From Chara braunii (lineage: Eukaryota; Streptophyta; Charophyceae; Charales; Characeae), in NCBI GenBank assembly GCA_003427395.1, contig BFEA01000949.1:343585-370251 (forward strand): a stretch of 26,667 bases of DNA, in the 5' to 3' direction. Below are positions 1 through 10,126 of this stretch, in pieces. The stretch's first letter is position 1, and every line of letters starts with the position of its first letter. The notes under the pieces were generated by a model. That model had not been told where the DNA came from. It searched no databases and worked only from the letters and a program-made list of their open reading frames with translations. The translations under genes were made by a program, and so were the position numbers.

Positions 1-489
1 TCCTTTGATTGCAGTAGACCAATACAGAGACCTGCACGCACACAGGTCAACAAAGATTCAACATCTCCACTCGATTCCCACATATTAAGGGTCAAGCCCT
101 TAGATTTGGTTCGTGATCTTTGGGACCAATTCCCGGTGTCTAATCCCTAATTTCTACCTACCTTAAGTCATCTGTCACTCTTCCTTCTATGTCATAGGTC
201 GTCTTAGGGGAACTCATATTTGCCCAACTCTCAGTACTTNTATTTTTTTCTCTCTTGTGGACAAGCCCATCCTCTAGTGCTTTATGAGGTAGTCTAGCTG
301 AGATTAACTCATGTTGTTGACAACTCCTCATTAGGAGCTTACTCAAATAAACTGAGGCTACGCAAAGCCTCTCTTTTCCTAATCCTTTGTCCCTGCAATT
401 TTTGTCTTCTATTCTATGGACTTTTGGAATCGCCCCTGACGGAACACTCCCTTTTCCTTTTTATTCTTCTTATCCTGACATAGGCAATT
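1..489. other. No gene recognised
   Basis: No ORF with protein-like composition, RNA gene or known repeat is seen. Both strands are interrupted by stops. One N is present near 240. The sequence leads into the palindrome field that begins near 490. Confidence 0.5.
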
Positions 490-2010
490 CGCGGGTAGAT
501 TCACCCGGGAATCTTCCACTACTTGATCAATTACAAATCAAAAGGTTAGCCATACGAGTAGTCGAGTTTCCCCTACGGAAGCACTCAACCACCCTTCATG
601 GTCCATACAATTCATGCAATCAAACAATTCAAGCAATCATGCGCGAGTGACCAAATAACCCACAAGTGAGTATTAGTTACGATAAGTGGTTCGAAAACCC
701 ATTTCAGATTCAGGTGTCAATTCAAAGCTCAAGCCAGTAATAGGCGGCCTTCCCGGAAGTCTCCTATTACTCCTTTGATCAGAGCTCAGTCTATCATCAC
801 AAGTGTAAAAGGATGACCCTACGGGAGTCACCCTACTACTTACTTAGAGTCAGACGAGCCAAGATTAAGTCAGTAGACTTAGACAATCCGAAGTGCCTTA
901 CTTGGTACGTTAGGGTGTAGCCAAGCAGTTTATATAGAATGACTCTATGGGAGCCTCCTATATCCGGATCCAATGTTAACTAATCAAGTCATTGGTAATC
1001 ACGCAATGCCAAACAAGTAGTAGGGTTACTCAATTCTCTTCCTGTTAATTGATCCCTAGATCAAACAAAGTATTAAGATGACCCTCCCGGGAGCCACCTA
1101 ATGTCTGTTCGATGTGTAGGGAACCAAATTGTTTGTAATTGTCAATTGATCCCCACATCAAACAAAGTATTAAGATGACTCTTCCGGGAGCCACCTAATA
1201 TCTGTTTGATGTGTAGGGGATAAATATTATTTATAGTTGTTAATTAACCCCTAAATCAAACAGAATATTAAGATGACCCTCCCGGGAGTCATCTAACATC
1301 TGTTTGATGCATAGGGGATCAAGACTGTTTATAATTATTAATTGATCCCCAAATCAAACTGAATATTAAGATGACCCTCCTGAGAGTCACCTAATATCTG
1401 TTCGATGCATAGGGGATGAAGATTTTTTTTTTTTTTTTGTTAGTTGACCCCTAGATCAAACAAAATATTAAGATGACACTCCCGGGACCCATCTAATATT
1501 TGTCCGATGTATAGGGGATAAAGAGATTATTTGTAGTTGTTAATTGATCCCCAGATCAAACAAAATATTAAGACGACCCTCCCGGGAGCCACCTAATATC
1601 TGTTCGAAATGTAGGGGTCATGATTATTTGTAGTTTATTAATTGACCCCCAGATCAAACAAAGTATTAACATGACCCTCCCGGAAGCCATCTAATATTTG
1701 TTCGATACATAGGGGATCAAGATTATTTATAGTTACCCTGGGAGTCCATTTATTAAGTTAGGCAAAGGCATGTTGACTTACACGGAAGGCAACACAGATC
1801 GTTTTAGACTCAGGAGTTCATGTACTCACCCGAGAGTACTTAATTCCCTCCTTAAGTCTAATCCAATCTTTCGATAAGAGAACTCCACGGGAGACTCCTA
1901 TTACCTCTGCTTTTGTCAGTTATTTGAAAACGGTGTATTCCACAGAAGTATCGGATTAGTTCTTGTCTTAGTTAAATCAGTTGAAAACGTGTACTTCATG
2001 GGAGTACCGG
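490..2010. repeat. Field of imperfect palindromes with CCGGGA-type cores
   Basis: Short dyads recur along about 1.5 kb. Clear cases: AGATTC (497-502) with GAATCT (509-514); TAATAGG (738-744) with CCTATTA (763-769), enclosing TTCCCGGAA; and GTACTC (1822-1827) with GAGTAC (1834-1839). Weaker ones lie near 815, 945, 1885, 1945 and 1995. Most centres read like CTCCCGGGAG, CTACGGGAG or CCACGGGAG. The tandem array at 1045-1735 is the densest part. No coding potential is seen. The function is unknown; a hairpin-rich satellite or decayed foldback elements are both possible. Confidence 0.7.
1045..1735. repeat. Tandem array, seven ~98-bp units, each a long imperfect hairpin
   Basis: Seven units have centres near 1088, 1185, 1283, 1381, 1483, 1583 and 1681, a period of 97-102 bp. 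Each unit holds a left arm (GATCCCC, ATCAAACA, TATTAAGATGAC), a core CTCCCGGGAG, and a right arm that is close to its reverse complement (CATCTAATATCTGTT, CGATG, TAGGGGAT). Single-stranded copies could therefore fold into hairpins of about 75 nt. Units differ by point changes; the fifth is preceded by a T run at about 1425-1438. No ORF is present. The repeat structure is seen directly; any role is unknown. Confidence 0.9.
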
Positions 2011-2039
2011 ATTAATCTTGGATTTAATTGTTTGAGTTA

Positions 2040-2739
2040 TCAGGAAAAACGCACGGCATCTTCCCATCCTTAATGTTGAAGTCCAGGGCTAAATAATTAG
2101 GCTGGGTAGCTTGCACGACACGTACCCTTTTAGTTATTCCAGACAGCGCGACGACCCCAACGGAGGCCTGCATCAAACTGCCTTTGTTGTCACAAAACCA
2201 AGCAGGCTAAGTTTCCTTCTCGGTGCTTTCCTAGGTTCCTTCCTTTCCTCAGGCAAGGTTCTCATTCCAATCATATAGTACTTTTCTTAGTTGATATGAT
2301 TAGTCCTGAAGAAACCTATAAACAGTATATCACATAAATATGCAGGCTTTTTGCTTACAAGGGGTATAGTTCGTAAGGGATATGGGGAAGAGTAGATGAT
2401 GCGTACCTTATGGTTCCCTGCCTCCAGAGTTCTTCCTGAACTCCGGCAGAGCTCCCGCAATCGCCCTGTCCACGTCAAGTCTATACAATGATTTTCTGAC
2501 TTTTTAGCAAGATCACGAACATCCTAGTGATCATACGTCTCTTAAATATGTATAGTTGAAGAGATAGGTTTTAGAGAGGATCAATCAACGATAAGAGTGG
2601 AGGAAGACGGAGGGGGTATGCACCATCACGAACGCGATGATGATTCTTTTCCTTCCGAATGCCTCACAATCCTCGTCAATTTAGTCCTCAGTCAGACAAA
2701 TAATAATAAAGTCAATAAACACCAATACTGAATCTTCTG
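2040..2739. other. No gene recognised; weak minus-strand exon-like block
   Basis: The only coding-like signal is on the minus strand at about 2411-2527: an open block that begins after a CTAG and ends at AAG followed by GTACGC. It resembles no family I know, so I do not call it a gene. The rest of the stretch shows no recognised feature. Confidence 0.4.
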
Positions 2740-2806
2740 ATAATAATAATAATAATAAATAATAATAATAATAAACAATAATTATTATTATTATAATAAA
2801 ATAAAG

Positions 2807-2850
<44 letters not shown>
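2740..2850. repeat. (TAA)n microsatellite
   Basis: An imperfect TAA/ATT tract of about 110 bp. Apparent poly-Leu or poly-Asn ORFs across it are artefacts of the repeat. Confidence 0.95.
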
Positions 2851-3013
2851 GGTTGCATTTCCCCGCTAACTTCCAGAAGGATCAAAGAAAGGACGCTCTT
2901 CCTTTCATTATCTCTTTTCCTCAAACACTTCCCTCACTCTCTCTCTTCACCTTCCTCCTTTCTCACTTCTCACTCTTTCTTTTCCCTGCATAACCCTGCC
3001 TTCTCCTTCCTTT

Positions 3014-3101
3014 GCCATTTGGTTCTCACTATTCCCGACTTTCATCCCCTTTTATACGCCATTTGGTTCTCACTATTCCCGACTTTCATCCCCTTTTATA
3101 C
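3014..3101. repeat. Exact 44-bp tandem duplication
   Basis: Two identical adjacent 44-bp units (3014-3057 and 3058-3101), each starting GCCATTTGGTTCTC and ending CCCCTTTTATAC. The lack of any difference suggests a recent duplication or an assembly artefact. Confidence 0.95.
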
Positions 3102-3519
3102 TTGTCTGGCCATAGGCCCGACCAAGTTCAAAGGGCCCCTATCTAAGGTGTCATAGGTATATCCAAGGCAGATCCTAACTGAGTCATATGTCCCCAGTCT
3201 GATGGTCTACTTAGTCTTGTCAGCAATGCCAATTGTATCAATGTATGTCCAGGCTTGAGCCCGGTACCGGCGAACCCAGTCAATATCAAGTATAAGTAAG
3301 GGAACAGTGAGCAAAACATGCATGCATTCTATTGTCGATGATGCGGAGGTGCTGCTGCAGCGGCTCGTGCTACGGGGTCAGCAGGTTGCCCGTACCTAGC
3401 GTGGTCGCGAGGGTTTGAACTGCATATCCATAGGTTAGCTGTCGCAGGTAGGTCTTAGGGATCAAGTGTGGACCAGTTTATAGCTGAGTCAGCGAAGGCA
3501 CTCCTAGCACTGACAGCAA
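3102..3519. other. No gene recognised
   Basis: No ORF, RNA or clear repeat is seen. The sequence may be part of the LTR-like fragment that follows, but no boundary is visible. Confidence 0.4.
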
Positions 3520-3720
3520 AATAAAGTCCCAGTCGCATTTTGTCCAGTCAGCAGGTACCCAGTCCCAGTCGCACTTTGTCCAGTCAGCAGGTACCCAGTC
3601 ATTCATCCATTTCCTGTGCGAGCCACGAGGAAGTGCTGCGACTGTGACTTGTGCGGGGTGGTCTACAGCCAGCTTGAAAACGAAGTGGGCTGAAGAGACT
3701 GCGCAGGCACAGCCAGCAGG
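3520..3720 (+). mobile_element. LTR-like fragment, copy 1
   Basis: This stretch matches 5530-5770 in order and orientation. Shared landmarks are CCCAGTCATTCATCCATT versus CCCAGTCATTCATTCATT, a GTGACTTGTGCGGGGTGG versus GTGACTTGCGCGAGGTGG block, and GAAGTGGGC. The second copy has a TATA box in a context like the LTR at 14 kb, which is why I read both as LTR debris. Copy 1 contains two tandem 36-bp units (3528-3563 and 3564-3599) that differ at one base. No element ends are visible. Confidence 0.5.
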
Positions 3721-3973
3721 GTTGAGCGGCCATGGCTGAATCAGCGTGCGTGTCAGTGTGCAAGCACGTGGGATAACCAGGTTGATCCTGTGTATGCGAG
3801 CCGAGCGAGTTGTGTGGGTGCTGAGTTGTCACAGCTATTGAAATGAATCCTGAATCAGAACTGTGTTCCGAGTTACCATACCTCTGAGATCTAAGAGGGT
3901 GCTCGGCTCCGGTTTGTTGTGCAGCCTGTCCTTATGCATGAAAAAGTGCGAACTAATACGATTCTGATTCCTC

Positions 3974-4026
3974 TTATAATAATAATAATAATATCAATAA
4001 TAATGATAAAATAATAATAATAATAA
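3974..4026. repeat. (TAA)n microsatellite
   Basis: An imperfect TAA tract that directly precedes an R-family copy. Confidence 0.9.
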
Positions 4027-4260
4027 CCAGCGGCCACTTCAGCAATCAGACAGCATTATATACATGAGACCAGATGGTCGTGACCTCGAACCAAAAGCGA
4101 AATTTGCATCACGTGTTTCATCAGATGAGAAGACACAAAGAGCTCGTTATTGACAATGTTGGTGAAGTCTTATTATCATCATTAACGAAGAACCAATGTT
4201 GATATCCTACCTGGCGCTCAACGCCCAGACTACGATCACACTAGCGGTCTGCGAACTGAC
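4027..4260 (+). repeat. Dispersed repeat family R, copy 1
   Basis: This shares ordered landmarks with four other copies: CTTCAGCAATCAGACAGCAT, GACCTCGAACCAAA, GACAATGTTGG, CATCATTAACGAAGAACCA, and ATATCCTACCTGGCGCTC followed by GCCCAGACTAC. It begins immediately after a (TAA)n tract. The 3' third of the family (the CAGGTATGTC block) is missing. Reading frames differ between copies, so coding capacity is doubtful. Confidence 0.8.
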
Positions 4261-4369
4261 AATGCGTTCAGTTGATGTCAGTAGCAGAACCGGAGTGTAT
4301 GAAGGTGTCGTTTGGTGCAAACTGTCACCAAGATCAGGTCCGTGCCCTTTCTTTACCACCATCACCCTC

Positions 4370-4723
4370 TCTCTCTTTCTTGCTCCGTGTATGCGTCTGT
4401 CTGTTTCCTTTGCATCTGTTTGCCTGACTGTTAGTGTCTGTTGGTTTGTCTGTCCGTTCTTATCTGGTCCTTTTTGTCTGTTCCCGCTTCCTTCTCTTAC
4501 CCTTCTTCACACCCACATACATACACGCAGGCACAAACCTGCGGGCATGGTGGTGATTTCTTATTCATCAGTCAAATGAGTCCTGGACGGAACGTATGTC
4601 CAGGTCCTCTCTTCTAATGAACTCAGTGCAAAACATGTGAAGTTAATCAAGCACAATCGTACTTTCCTTGACTGTACAGCAACCTACGGCAACCCATGCA
4701 CACAGTCTGTGCGCATACGCATT

Positions 4724-4778
<55 letters not shown>

Positions 4779-5180
4779 TGATGATCCCCTACAGACGCGC
4801 TGGTGAGAATCTGACGAAACTGTCTGACTGTGTTTCGGATGTGTGTGTTTTTTGTACTTCCGTGTAGCTGTTCGTTGTCCGTCTGTGTGTTCCTGACTGT
4901 TTCGCTCGCCTGTTTCTAGTTGTTTGCATGTCTATCTGTGCCAGGTTACCTGCTTGATTGTCACGTTCAACCATCTGTTCGTCTGGCTGTTTGTTGTTGT
5001 TTGCCTGTTTGTGTTTGTCCCTGTCTGTCTGTTTACTGTATGTCTCTTTCTGTATGGCGTTGTCTGCCAGTATTTCTCGCTGTTTGTCACTTTTTGTCAG
5101 CTTTTGTCTGTCTTCCTATTGCTGTTTACTTCTGTTCCCTGTCTGTTTGTCTCTGCATTTCATGTCTGTTTGTATCTAAC
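4370..5180 (+). repeat. Cryptically simple TGTCTG-rich tract
   Basis: Scattered degenerate TGTCTG/TGTTTG words dominate about 4380-4480 and 4850-5175. The Cys/Leu/Phe-rich open frames here (for example 4924-5241) follow from this composition and do not look like a gene. A pure (CA)n tract sits between the two parts. Confidence 0.6.
4729..4775. repeat. (CA)n microsatellite
   Basis: An almost uninterrupted CA dinucleotide tract of about 47 bp. Confidence 0.95.
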
Positions 5181-5529
5181 TATTTGTGAAGTGACACTTA
5201 TTAGTCTGTATTTGAATCAATATCGTCTTTTTAAGAGATAGCGAAATACAGATGCCAGGGCCAGACCTCTGGTCCTGACTTTACCTGTTTTTGGTACCTC
5301 GAGAGTTGATCCCGTGACCTGTGTGCTCGTAACTGTTGATAGGTTGTTGTAAGGTCCACAGATTGCAGGGGCTCGATCTGTTGACCAGTCGAGTAGGAGT
5401 CTTAGTCAGGTCTAGAAGTCATAGCTGTAGTTTCTTCGAAGAGTCAAGGTTGTAGCTGCTACAGCATCGAAAGGCCAAGCCTATGTCTAAGGCGAGGAAA
5501 GTGGGTTGGCGGTGGAGTGTACTCGTGCT
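5181..5529. other. No gene recognised
   Basis: No ORF, RNA or simple repeat is seen. It precedes the LTR-like fragment at 5530 and may belong to its U3-like part, but no end is visible. Confidence 0.4.
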
Positions 5530-5770
5530 GAGTCAATGGTCCCAGTCCCTAGTCAGTCCCGGTCCAGTCAAGCAAGTACCGAATGGGACTATGTGTACTA
5601 CTACTGGCTTGGGAAAGGGTTAAGCCAACTAGCTGCAGAAGTATAAATCAACAGGCAGCCCCCAGTCATTCATTCATTCTTGCACGAGTCATGTGGAAGC
5701 GCAGCCATAGTGACTTGCGCGAGGTGGTCTGCAGCGAGCCCGGAGCTGAAGTGGGCGAGTGTTGCCGGCT
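5530..5770 (+). mobile_element. LTR-like fragment, copy 2, with TATA box
   Basis: TATAAA at 5642-5647 is followed at the same spacing by AGGCAGCC, as in the LTR-like region of the second element (TATAAA at 14482, then AGGCAGCC). Downstream, CCCAGTCATTCATTCATT and a TGACTTGCGCGAGGTGG block match 3580-3665. No PBS, PPT or internal element sequence is attached, so it is probably a solo-LTR remnant or a truncated piece. Confidence 0.5.
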
Positions 5771-5842
5771 TACTGTGCCACTGTTTACATACATGTAAAG
5801 TGTGAATGAAGGCGAGTCTGACTGCAAAATAAAAAAAAGGTA

Positions 5843-5960
5843 CTAATAATAATAATAATAACAATGGTAGTAATAATAATAATAATAATAACAATAATAA
5901 TAATAATAATAATAATATATCATTCAATCAATAAGAATAATAATAAAAGAAATAATAATA
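5843..5960. repeat. (TAA)n microsatellite
   Basis: An interrupted TAA tract just upstream of an R copy. Confidence 0.9.
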
Positions 5961-5984
5961 TTGATTCAAAATAAAAAAAATGCA

Positions 5985-6385
5985 GGGAAAATGAGTGATA
6001 TCGTGCTTCAGAAATCAAACAGCATTACACCTTCGAGACCAGTTAATCCTGACCTTGATCCTACAGCAGAGTTGCATCCCGAGATTCACCAAATAAGAAC
6101 GCATCAAGAGTTCATAATGGACTATGCTGAAGTAGTCCCATCATCATCAACGAAGAACCAGAGTTGATATCCTATCTGGGGCTCGGCGTCCAGATTACTA
6201 GTGGCAGATCCTATCTGGCCTATCTACAACATTGCTGGTGTCGTCAACAGCTTCCAGAAGTACGAGCAGATCCCGGCCAATGCCGTCTGCTACAAGCTTC
6301 AGGTATGTCACTCGTACCACTCTCAACCTCGATCCCCACCATACAGATGCCACGTGTACCCCAGACCATCATGCATCTACTGGTA
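5985..6385 (+). repeat. Dispersed repeat family R, copy 2 (most complete)
   Basis: It starts at GGGAAAATGAGTGATATCG and contains all family landmarks in order: CATCATCATCAACGAAGAAC, CTATCTGG and GCGTCCAGA, GTCAACAGCTTCCAGAAGTA, and CTTCAGGTATGTCACTCG. It ends near CATGCATCTACTGG. (TAA)n tracts lie on both sides. An ATG-led frame (5991-6167) is shared with the 24.8-kb copy but shows no excess of silent changes. This may be a non-autonomous retroelement with a TAA-rich tail. Confidence 0.8.
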
Positions 6386-6440
6386 AGAATAATAATAATA
6401 ATAATAATAATAATAGTAATAACAATAAAAATACAAATAA
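6386..6440. repeat. (TAA)n microsatellite
   Basis: A short TAA/AAT tract immediately 3' of R copy 2. Confidence 0.9.
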
Positions 6441-6764
6441 GTAGTAGTGAGATGACAAGTCCAGATCACACCTTCACATCCAAAACCAGATAGTTTCACT
6501 GTGTCCAGAGGGCAGCATTGCACCAATAATACACCAATGGAGGTTCGTAGCACTGAAAACCAATGTCTACGGAGAGCATACTCTCTCCTCTCAACACATG
6601 AGTCCAGTTCCTTCACACCCACACTTGGCCCTCAGCGTCCCGACTACTCCCACACAACTACTACAGACTACAAAAAGGCAACGCAACTGTTGACATCAGC
6701 AGCGACCCAAGTACTTGAAGTTGTCGCCCATACAGACCACCGCCCTTATATCATCTTCATCATC
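6441..6764. other. No gene recognised
   Basis: One frame is open from 6501 to 6854 but it has no recognisable domain and runs into an R copy. The stretch may be part of an unrecognised repeat. Confidence 0.4.
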
Positions 6765-6985
6765 ATCATTACTCAGATGCCGTCATCCTGTCTGGCGTTT
6801 CGGCGCCAGACTACAGATGGCAAGTCCTATCTAATCCATCTGCGATCCCACTGATGTTGTCAACAACTTCCTAAGTACGAGCAGATTCTCGGCTCATGCC
6901 GTTCGCCTGCATCACCAGGTTTGTCTTTCGCACCCCTCACAATCTCGATCACCCACTCATAGATGCCACGTAGACCCATGCATCT
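6765..6985 (+). repeat. Dispersed repeat family R, copy 3 (5'-truncated)
   Basis: It retains the middle and 3' part: GTCTGGCG with GCGCCAGACTAC, GTTGTCAACAACTTCC, GTACGAGCAGATTCTCGG, CACCAGGTTTGTC, and CATAGATGCCACGTAGACCC. It ends directly at a (TAA)n tract, as copy 2 does. Confidence 0.75.
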
Positions 6986-6992
6986 AATAATA

Positions 6993-7027
<35 letters not shown>

Positions 7028-7044
7028 TAATAATAATAATAAAT
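6986..7044. repeat. (TAA)n microsatellite
   Basis: A TAA tract joining the 3' end of R copy 3 to the 5' end of R copy 4. Confidence 0.9.
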
Positions 7045-7045
7045 A

Positions 7046-7410
7046 CGTAAAATAGCGAACTTCAGTAATCAAACAGTCCCGACAGGCTTGACCTCGTACC
7101 AACAGCAACATTGCCTCACGAGAATCACACCAAGAGCTCATAATTGACAATGTTGAAATAGTCCCATCATCATTCAACGAAGAACCAGAGTTGATATCCT
7201 ATCTGGCGCTCGGCACCCAGACTACACGTAGCAGGTCCTATCTAGCCTATACTACCAAGCCAGAAGATGACGTCAACAGCACTCCCGAAGTACGAGCATA
7301 TGGCGACCAATGTCGCACGCTTCCTGCACCAGGTATGTATCGCGCTACACTCACGACCTCGTTCCCCCACTCACAGATGCCATGTGCAACTCTCCATCGG
7401 CAGACCGCTT
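7046..7410 (+). repeat. Dispersed repeat family R, copy 4
   Basis: It starts CGTAAAATAGCGAACTTCAG and follows the family order through GACGTCAACAGC, AAGTACGAGCATATGG and CACCAGGTATGTATCG. One-base indels relative to copies 2 and 5 break any common frame. Confidence 0.8.
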
Positions 7411-7799
7411 AGATCACCGCAATCGAGACACTTTATTGGATCATTCAATCGGTAGGAGCGACGGTCGGTGCGTACAAGGGGCGACGTAATCAGCGCGAGC
7501 CGATGACTCGCGCTTATTGGGCATTCCTCGTTCAAGATCGATAATTACAACAATCCATCCCTGACACGATGAACCTTAGGAAGGCTACCCGGGCCTTTCG
7601 CCCCAGGCAATCGACTCGCTGGATTCATAGGTGTAGCGCGCATGCAGCCAGGTAAGAATTCTCTCTTTCCCTCTCTCTCTCTGGCATTGGCTACTGAATA
7701 TGCCACGTAGGACGACGAACACGTGTCAGCTCATATCCGCCCGATGCAGCCGTTAGTCGAAACGTGTGTGGTGAACTTCAGAGAGCAATTCTCTCTCTC
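7411..7799. other. No gene recognised
   Basis: An open block at 7569-7652 starts with ATG and ends at CAG followed by GTAAGA, but it matches no family and is only 28 codons long. Short CT-rich patches foreshadow the repeat zone that follows. Confidence 0.4.
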
Positions 7800-7926
7800 T
7801 CTAGTCGAATCATGATCGTCTCATACACATACATTCCATCGATAAGACGAGCAAAAACGGAATGAATCTTTTACTGAAACGTGGAAATATACACTGCCAC
7901 TATTGATCCGAGTAGCATGTGCTTTT

Positions 7927-7929
7927 TAC

Positions 7930-7974
<45 letters not shown>

Positions 7975-7976
7975 CT
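7927..7976. repeat. (CA)n microsatellite
   Basis: A near-pure CA tract inside the degenerate repeat zone. Confidence 0.95.
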
Positions 7977-8130
7977 CCATCGATAGGATGAGNAAAAACG
8001 TAATGAATCTTCCGCTGAAACGGGAAAATATACACTCCCACTCTTTGATTTTGCTCACTCTGTCGATCCGAGTACCGTGCGGCGATGGGCGGGTTGGAGA
8101 CTTAGCTGTTGGCCAAGGTTGGAGACTTAT

Positions 8131-8131
8131 C

Positions 8132-8194
<63 letters not shown>
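8131..8194. repeat. (CT)n microsatellite
   Basis: An uninterrupted CT tract of about 64 bp. The poly-Ser-Leu and poly-Arg-Glu frames across it are artefacts. Confidence 0.97.
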
Positions 8195-8198
<4 letters not shown>

Positions 8199-8388
8199 AC
8201 TCACACGTACACACATACGCATTCGCACGCACACACACACGAAAGGTGACCCCGCGGCTAGCCGGGGCGAAGGTGCGACAATCGAGCGGGCGCAAGTGGC
8301 GACGCGTGTTTCCATGTCGTAGCGGGTGATTCATCCGATTATGCTCCACGTATCGATGAAAGTAGCGCAGATCCTCCCCGCGATCCAT

Positions 8389-8441
8389 CGCACACACACA
8401 CACACATACACGCACACACATATGCACGTACACACACACAT
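8389..8441. repeat. (CA)n microsatellite, interrupted
   Basis: CA repeats broken by a few CG and TA steps. Confidence 0.9.
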
Positions 8442-10016
8442 AGTGGTAGTGTACACTTCTATGATTTAGCGTCAGATTCATTCGATTTTGTTAGTTGTAG
8501 TTTCACTCGATTTCGCTCAGTTTACCAATAGAAGCAGCGTGAGATAGCTGCGGGGTTGGAGTACATACACGAACAAACGAGTATGGCGGTGTATATGTCC
8601 ATGTTGTAGCGGTAGATTCATTCGATTTTGCTCACCCTGTCGATCGAAGTACCGCGAGGCCACTGCACGATCGACAATCTCCCGATCACACCCTCACACA
8701 CACACAAACACATATATACACACACACGAATGGCGGCCCCGCGGGGTTGAGAAACTTACCTGTTGGCAGCAGCGTTGCTCATCCTATCAATGGAAAAACT
8801 CTCTCTCTCGTTGCCTTCGTCGCCTGTCGGCAGTTTTCGACGTCCCGAGCAAGCCTCCACCCTCGCATTTGGTAAGTAGCGGAGACGGCCAGGTGGGTAT
8901 CCTCTCCTCTCTCTCTCTCCCTGGTCGATTTATCAATGTCTTATACACACCCATTCCTTCGATAGGACAAGCAAATCAGAATAAATCTTTCGTGGAAACG
9001 GGGAAATATACACGGTCACTTTTTGATTCGCTTGCTCTATCGATCTTAGTAGCGTGCGGCGAGCTGCGGGTTGGAGACTTGGCTGACGGCCAAGATCGGA
9101 GACTTTATCGTCTCCTTCTCTCCCCCACACACATACACTCGAACACACAACACACAAGCACACAAACACTCAACATACAAGCTCACACATGCACATAAGT
9201 AAGTGGGGCGATTCATATCGCCTCATTCTTAGTGGTCGATTCCTTCGATTTCGTTCTTCCTGTTAGCGGGAGCAACGTGAGTTCCGGCGTGCGATCTACG
9301 CATGCACACACACATTTTTTATAGCAGTAGTGATTATCTCTACCTCATGGCGGGAGATCAGATCGATCTTGCCTATTCTTATCGATGGAAGCTGCGCAAG
9401 GCCATTCATTGGCCTTGAATCGATCGAAGTTNCCCCCCCCCCCACCCTTTTCTCTTCCCTTGATCTCTCTTTCTCCCTCTTTCACACTCTCGTTTAGCCG
9501 TAGCGATACCTCCAGCGCAGCAGGTATGTAGTAACCCAATCTTATATCGCTCAACCTTTCCTTCTCTCCTCCTTCTCGTTTCTCCTCTCTCTCATGCTCT
9601 TCCTCTTACTCTCTCTCTTACGCACTCACACACACACCCGTTCTAGTAGCCGAGTGTACTGCCTTGTTTAGCGGTAGATGAATGTGAGGCCACTGTGAGA
9701 TAGGAGCGTACCTGCCCATACACACACCTGCGCTTCTTAAGGTAGTGTATACTTCTATGTTCCAGTAGTAGATTCGTTCGGTTTAGCTCATCAGATTGGT
9801 GGAGGTACCTCGTCGGTCAGTCACGAGCTTGGAGCACACACACACATACACATACACCTTTGTATTCATGCACACACTCACACTATTCGATAGTAAGTCC
9901 GCAGACGCACGGGGGGGGTGAGACCCATTCACTCTCCCTCTCCCGTTGATGGAAATGACCGATAGTCGAGGCGAAATCGTCGCTCATTCACTTGCCTACA
10001 CACATTCTTAGTAACA

Positions 10017-10126
10017 GTAGTAGTAATGGTAGTAGTAGTAGTAGTAGTAGTAGAAGTAGTAAAGAAAAGTAGTAGAGAAGTAGTAATAAAAGTAGTAGAG
10101 AAGTAGTAATAGAAGTAGTAGAGATA
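10017..10126. repeat. (AGT)n microsatellite, interrupted
   Basis: An AGT/TAG triplet tract, pure in the first third, with longer GTAGAGAAGTAGTAATA units afterwards. Confidence 0.9.

Larger units (their letters stand above)
7800..9990 (+). repeat. Degenerate long-period repeat zone with embedded (CA)n and (CT)n
   Basis: Two related modules recur. One reads roughly TCGATAGGACGAGCAAA, AATGAATCTTTC, TGAAACGGGGAAATATACAC and lies near 7840, 7980 and 8955. The other reads roughly GATTCATTCGATTTTGCTCA, CTGTCGAT, GAAGTACCGCG, and lies near 8045, 8325, 8500, 8615, 9025, 9240, 9365 and 9770. GGTTGGAGACTT follows the first module in two places. Simple repeats separate the modules. No gene is seen. Confidence 0.7.

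Noticed and set aside
1045-1735. CRISPR-like array
   Set aside because: Unit spacing is regular, but spacers are not unique, the context is eukaryotic, and no cas gene is present; it is a tandem hairpin satellite.
2411-2527. Minus-strand exon-like block ending at AAG-GTACGC
   Set aside because: Short, no family recognised, and splice signals are weak.
4924-5241. 105-codon Cys/Leu/Phe/Val-rich open frame
   Set aside because: Overlapping frames are equally open because the sequence is built of TGTCTG-like words; composition artefact, not a membrane protein.
7569-7652. ATG-led 28-codon block ending at CAG-GTAAGA
   Set aside because: Too short and unrecognised; such blocks are expected by chance.
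7900-8481. 193-codon minus-strand frame with Arg-Glu and Cys-Val runs
   Set aside because: Translation of (CT)n and (CA)n microsatellites joined by chance open sequence.
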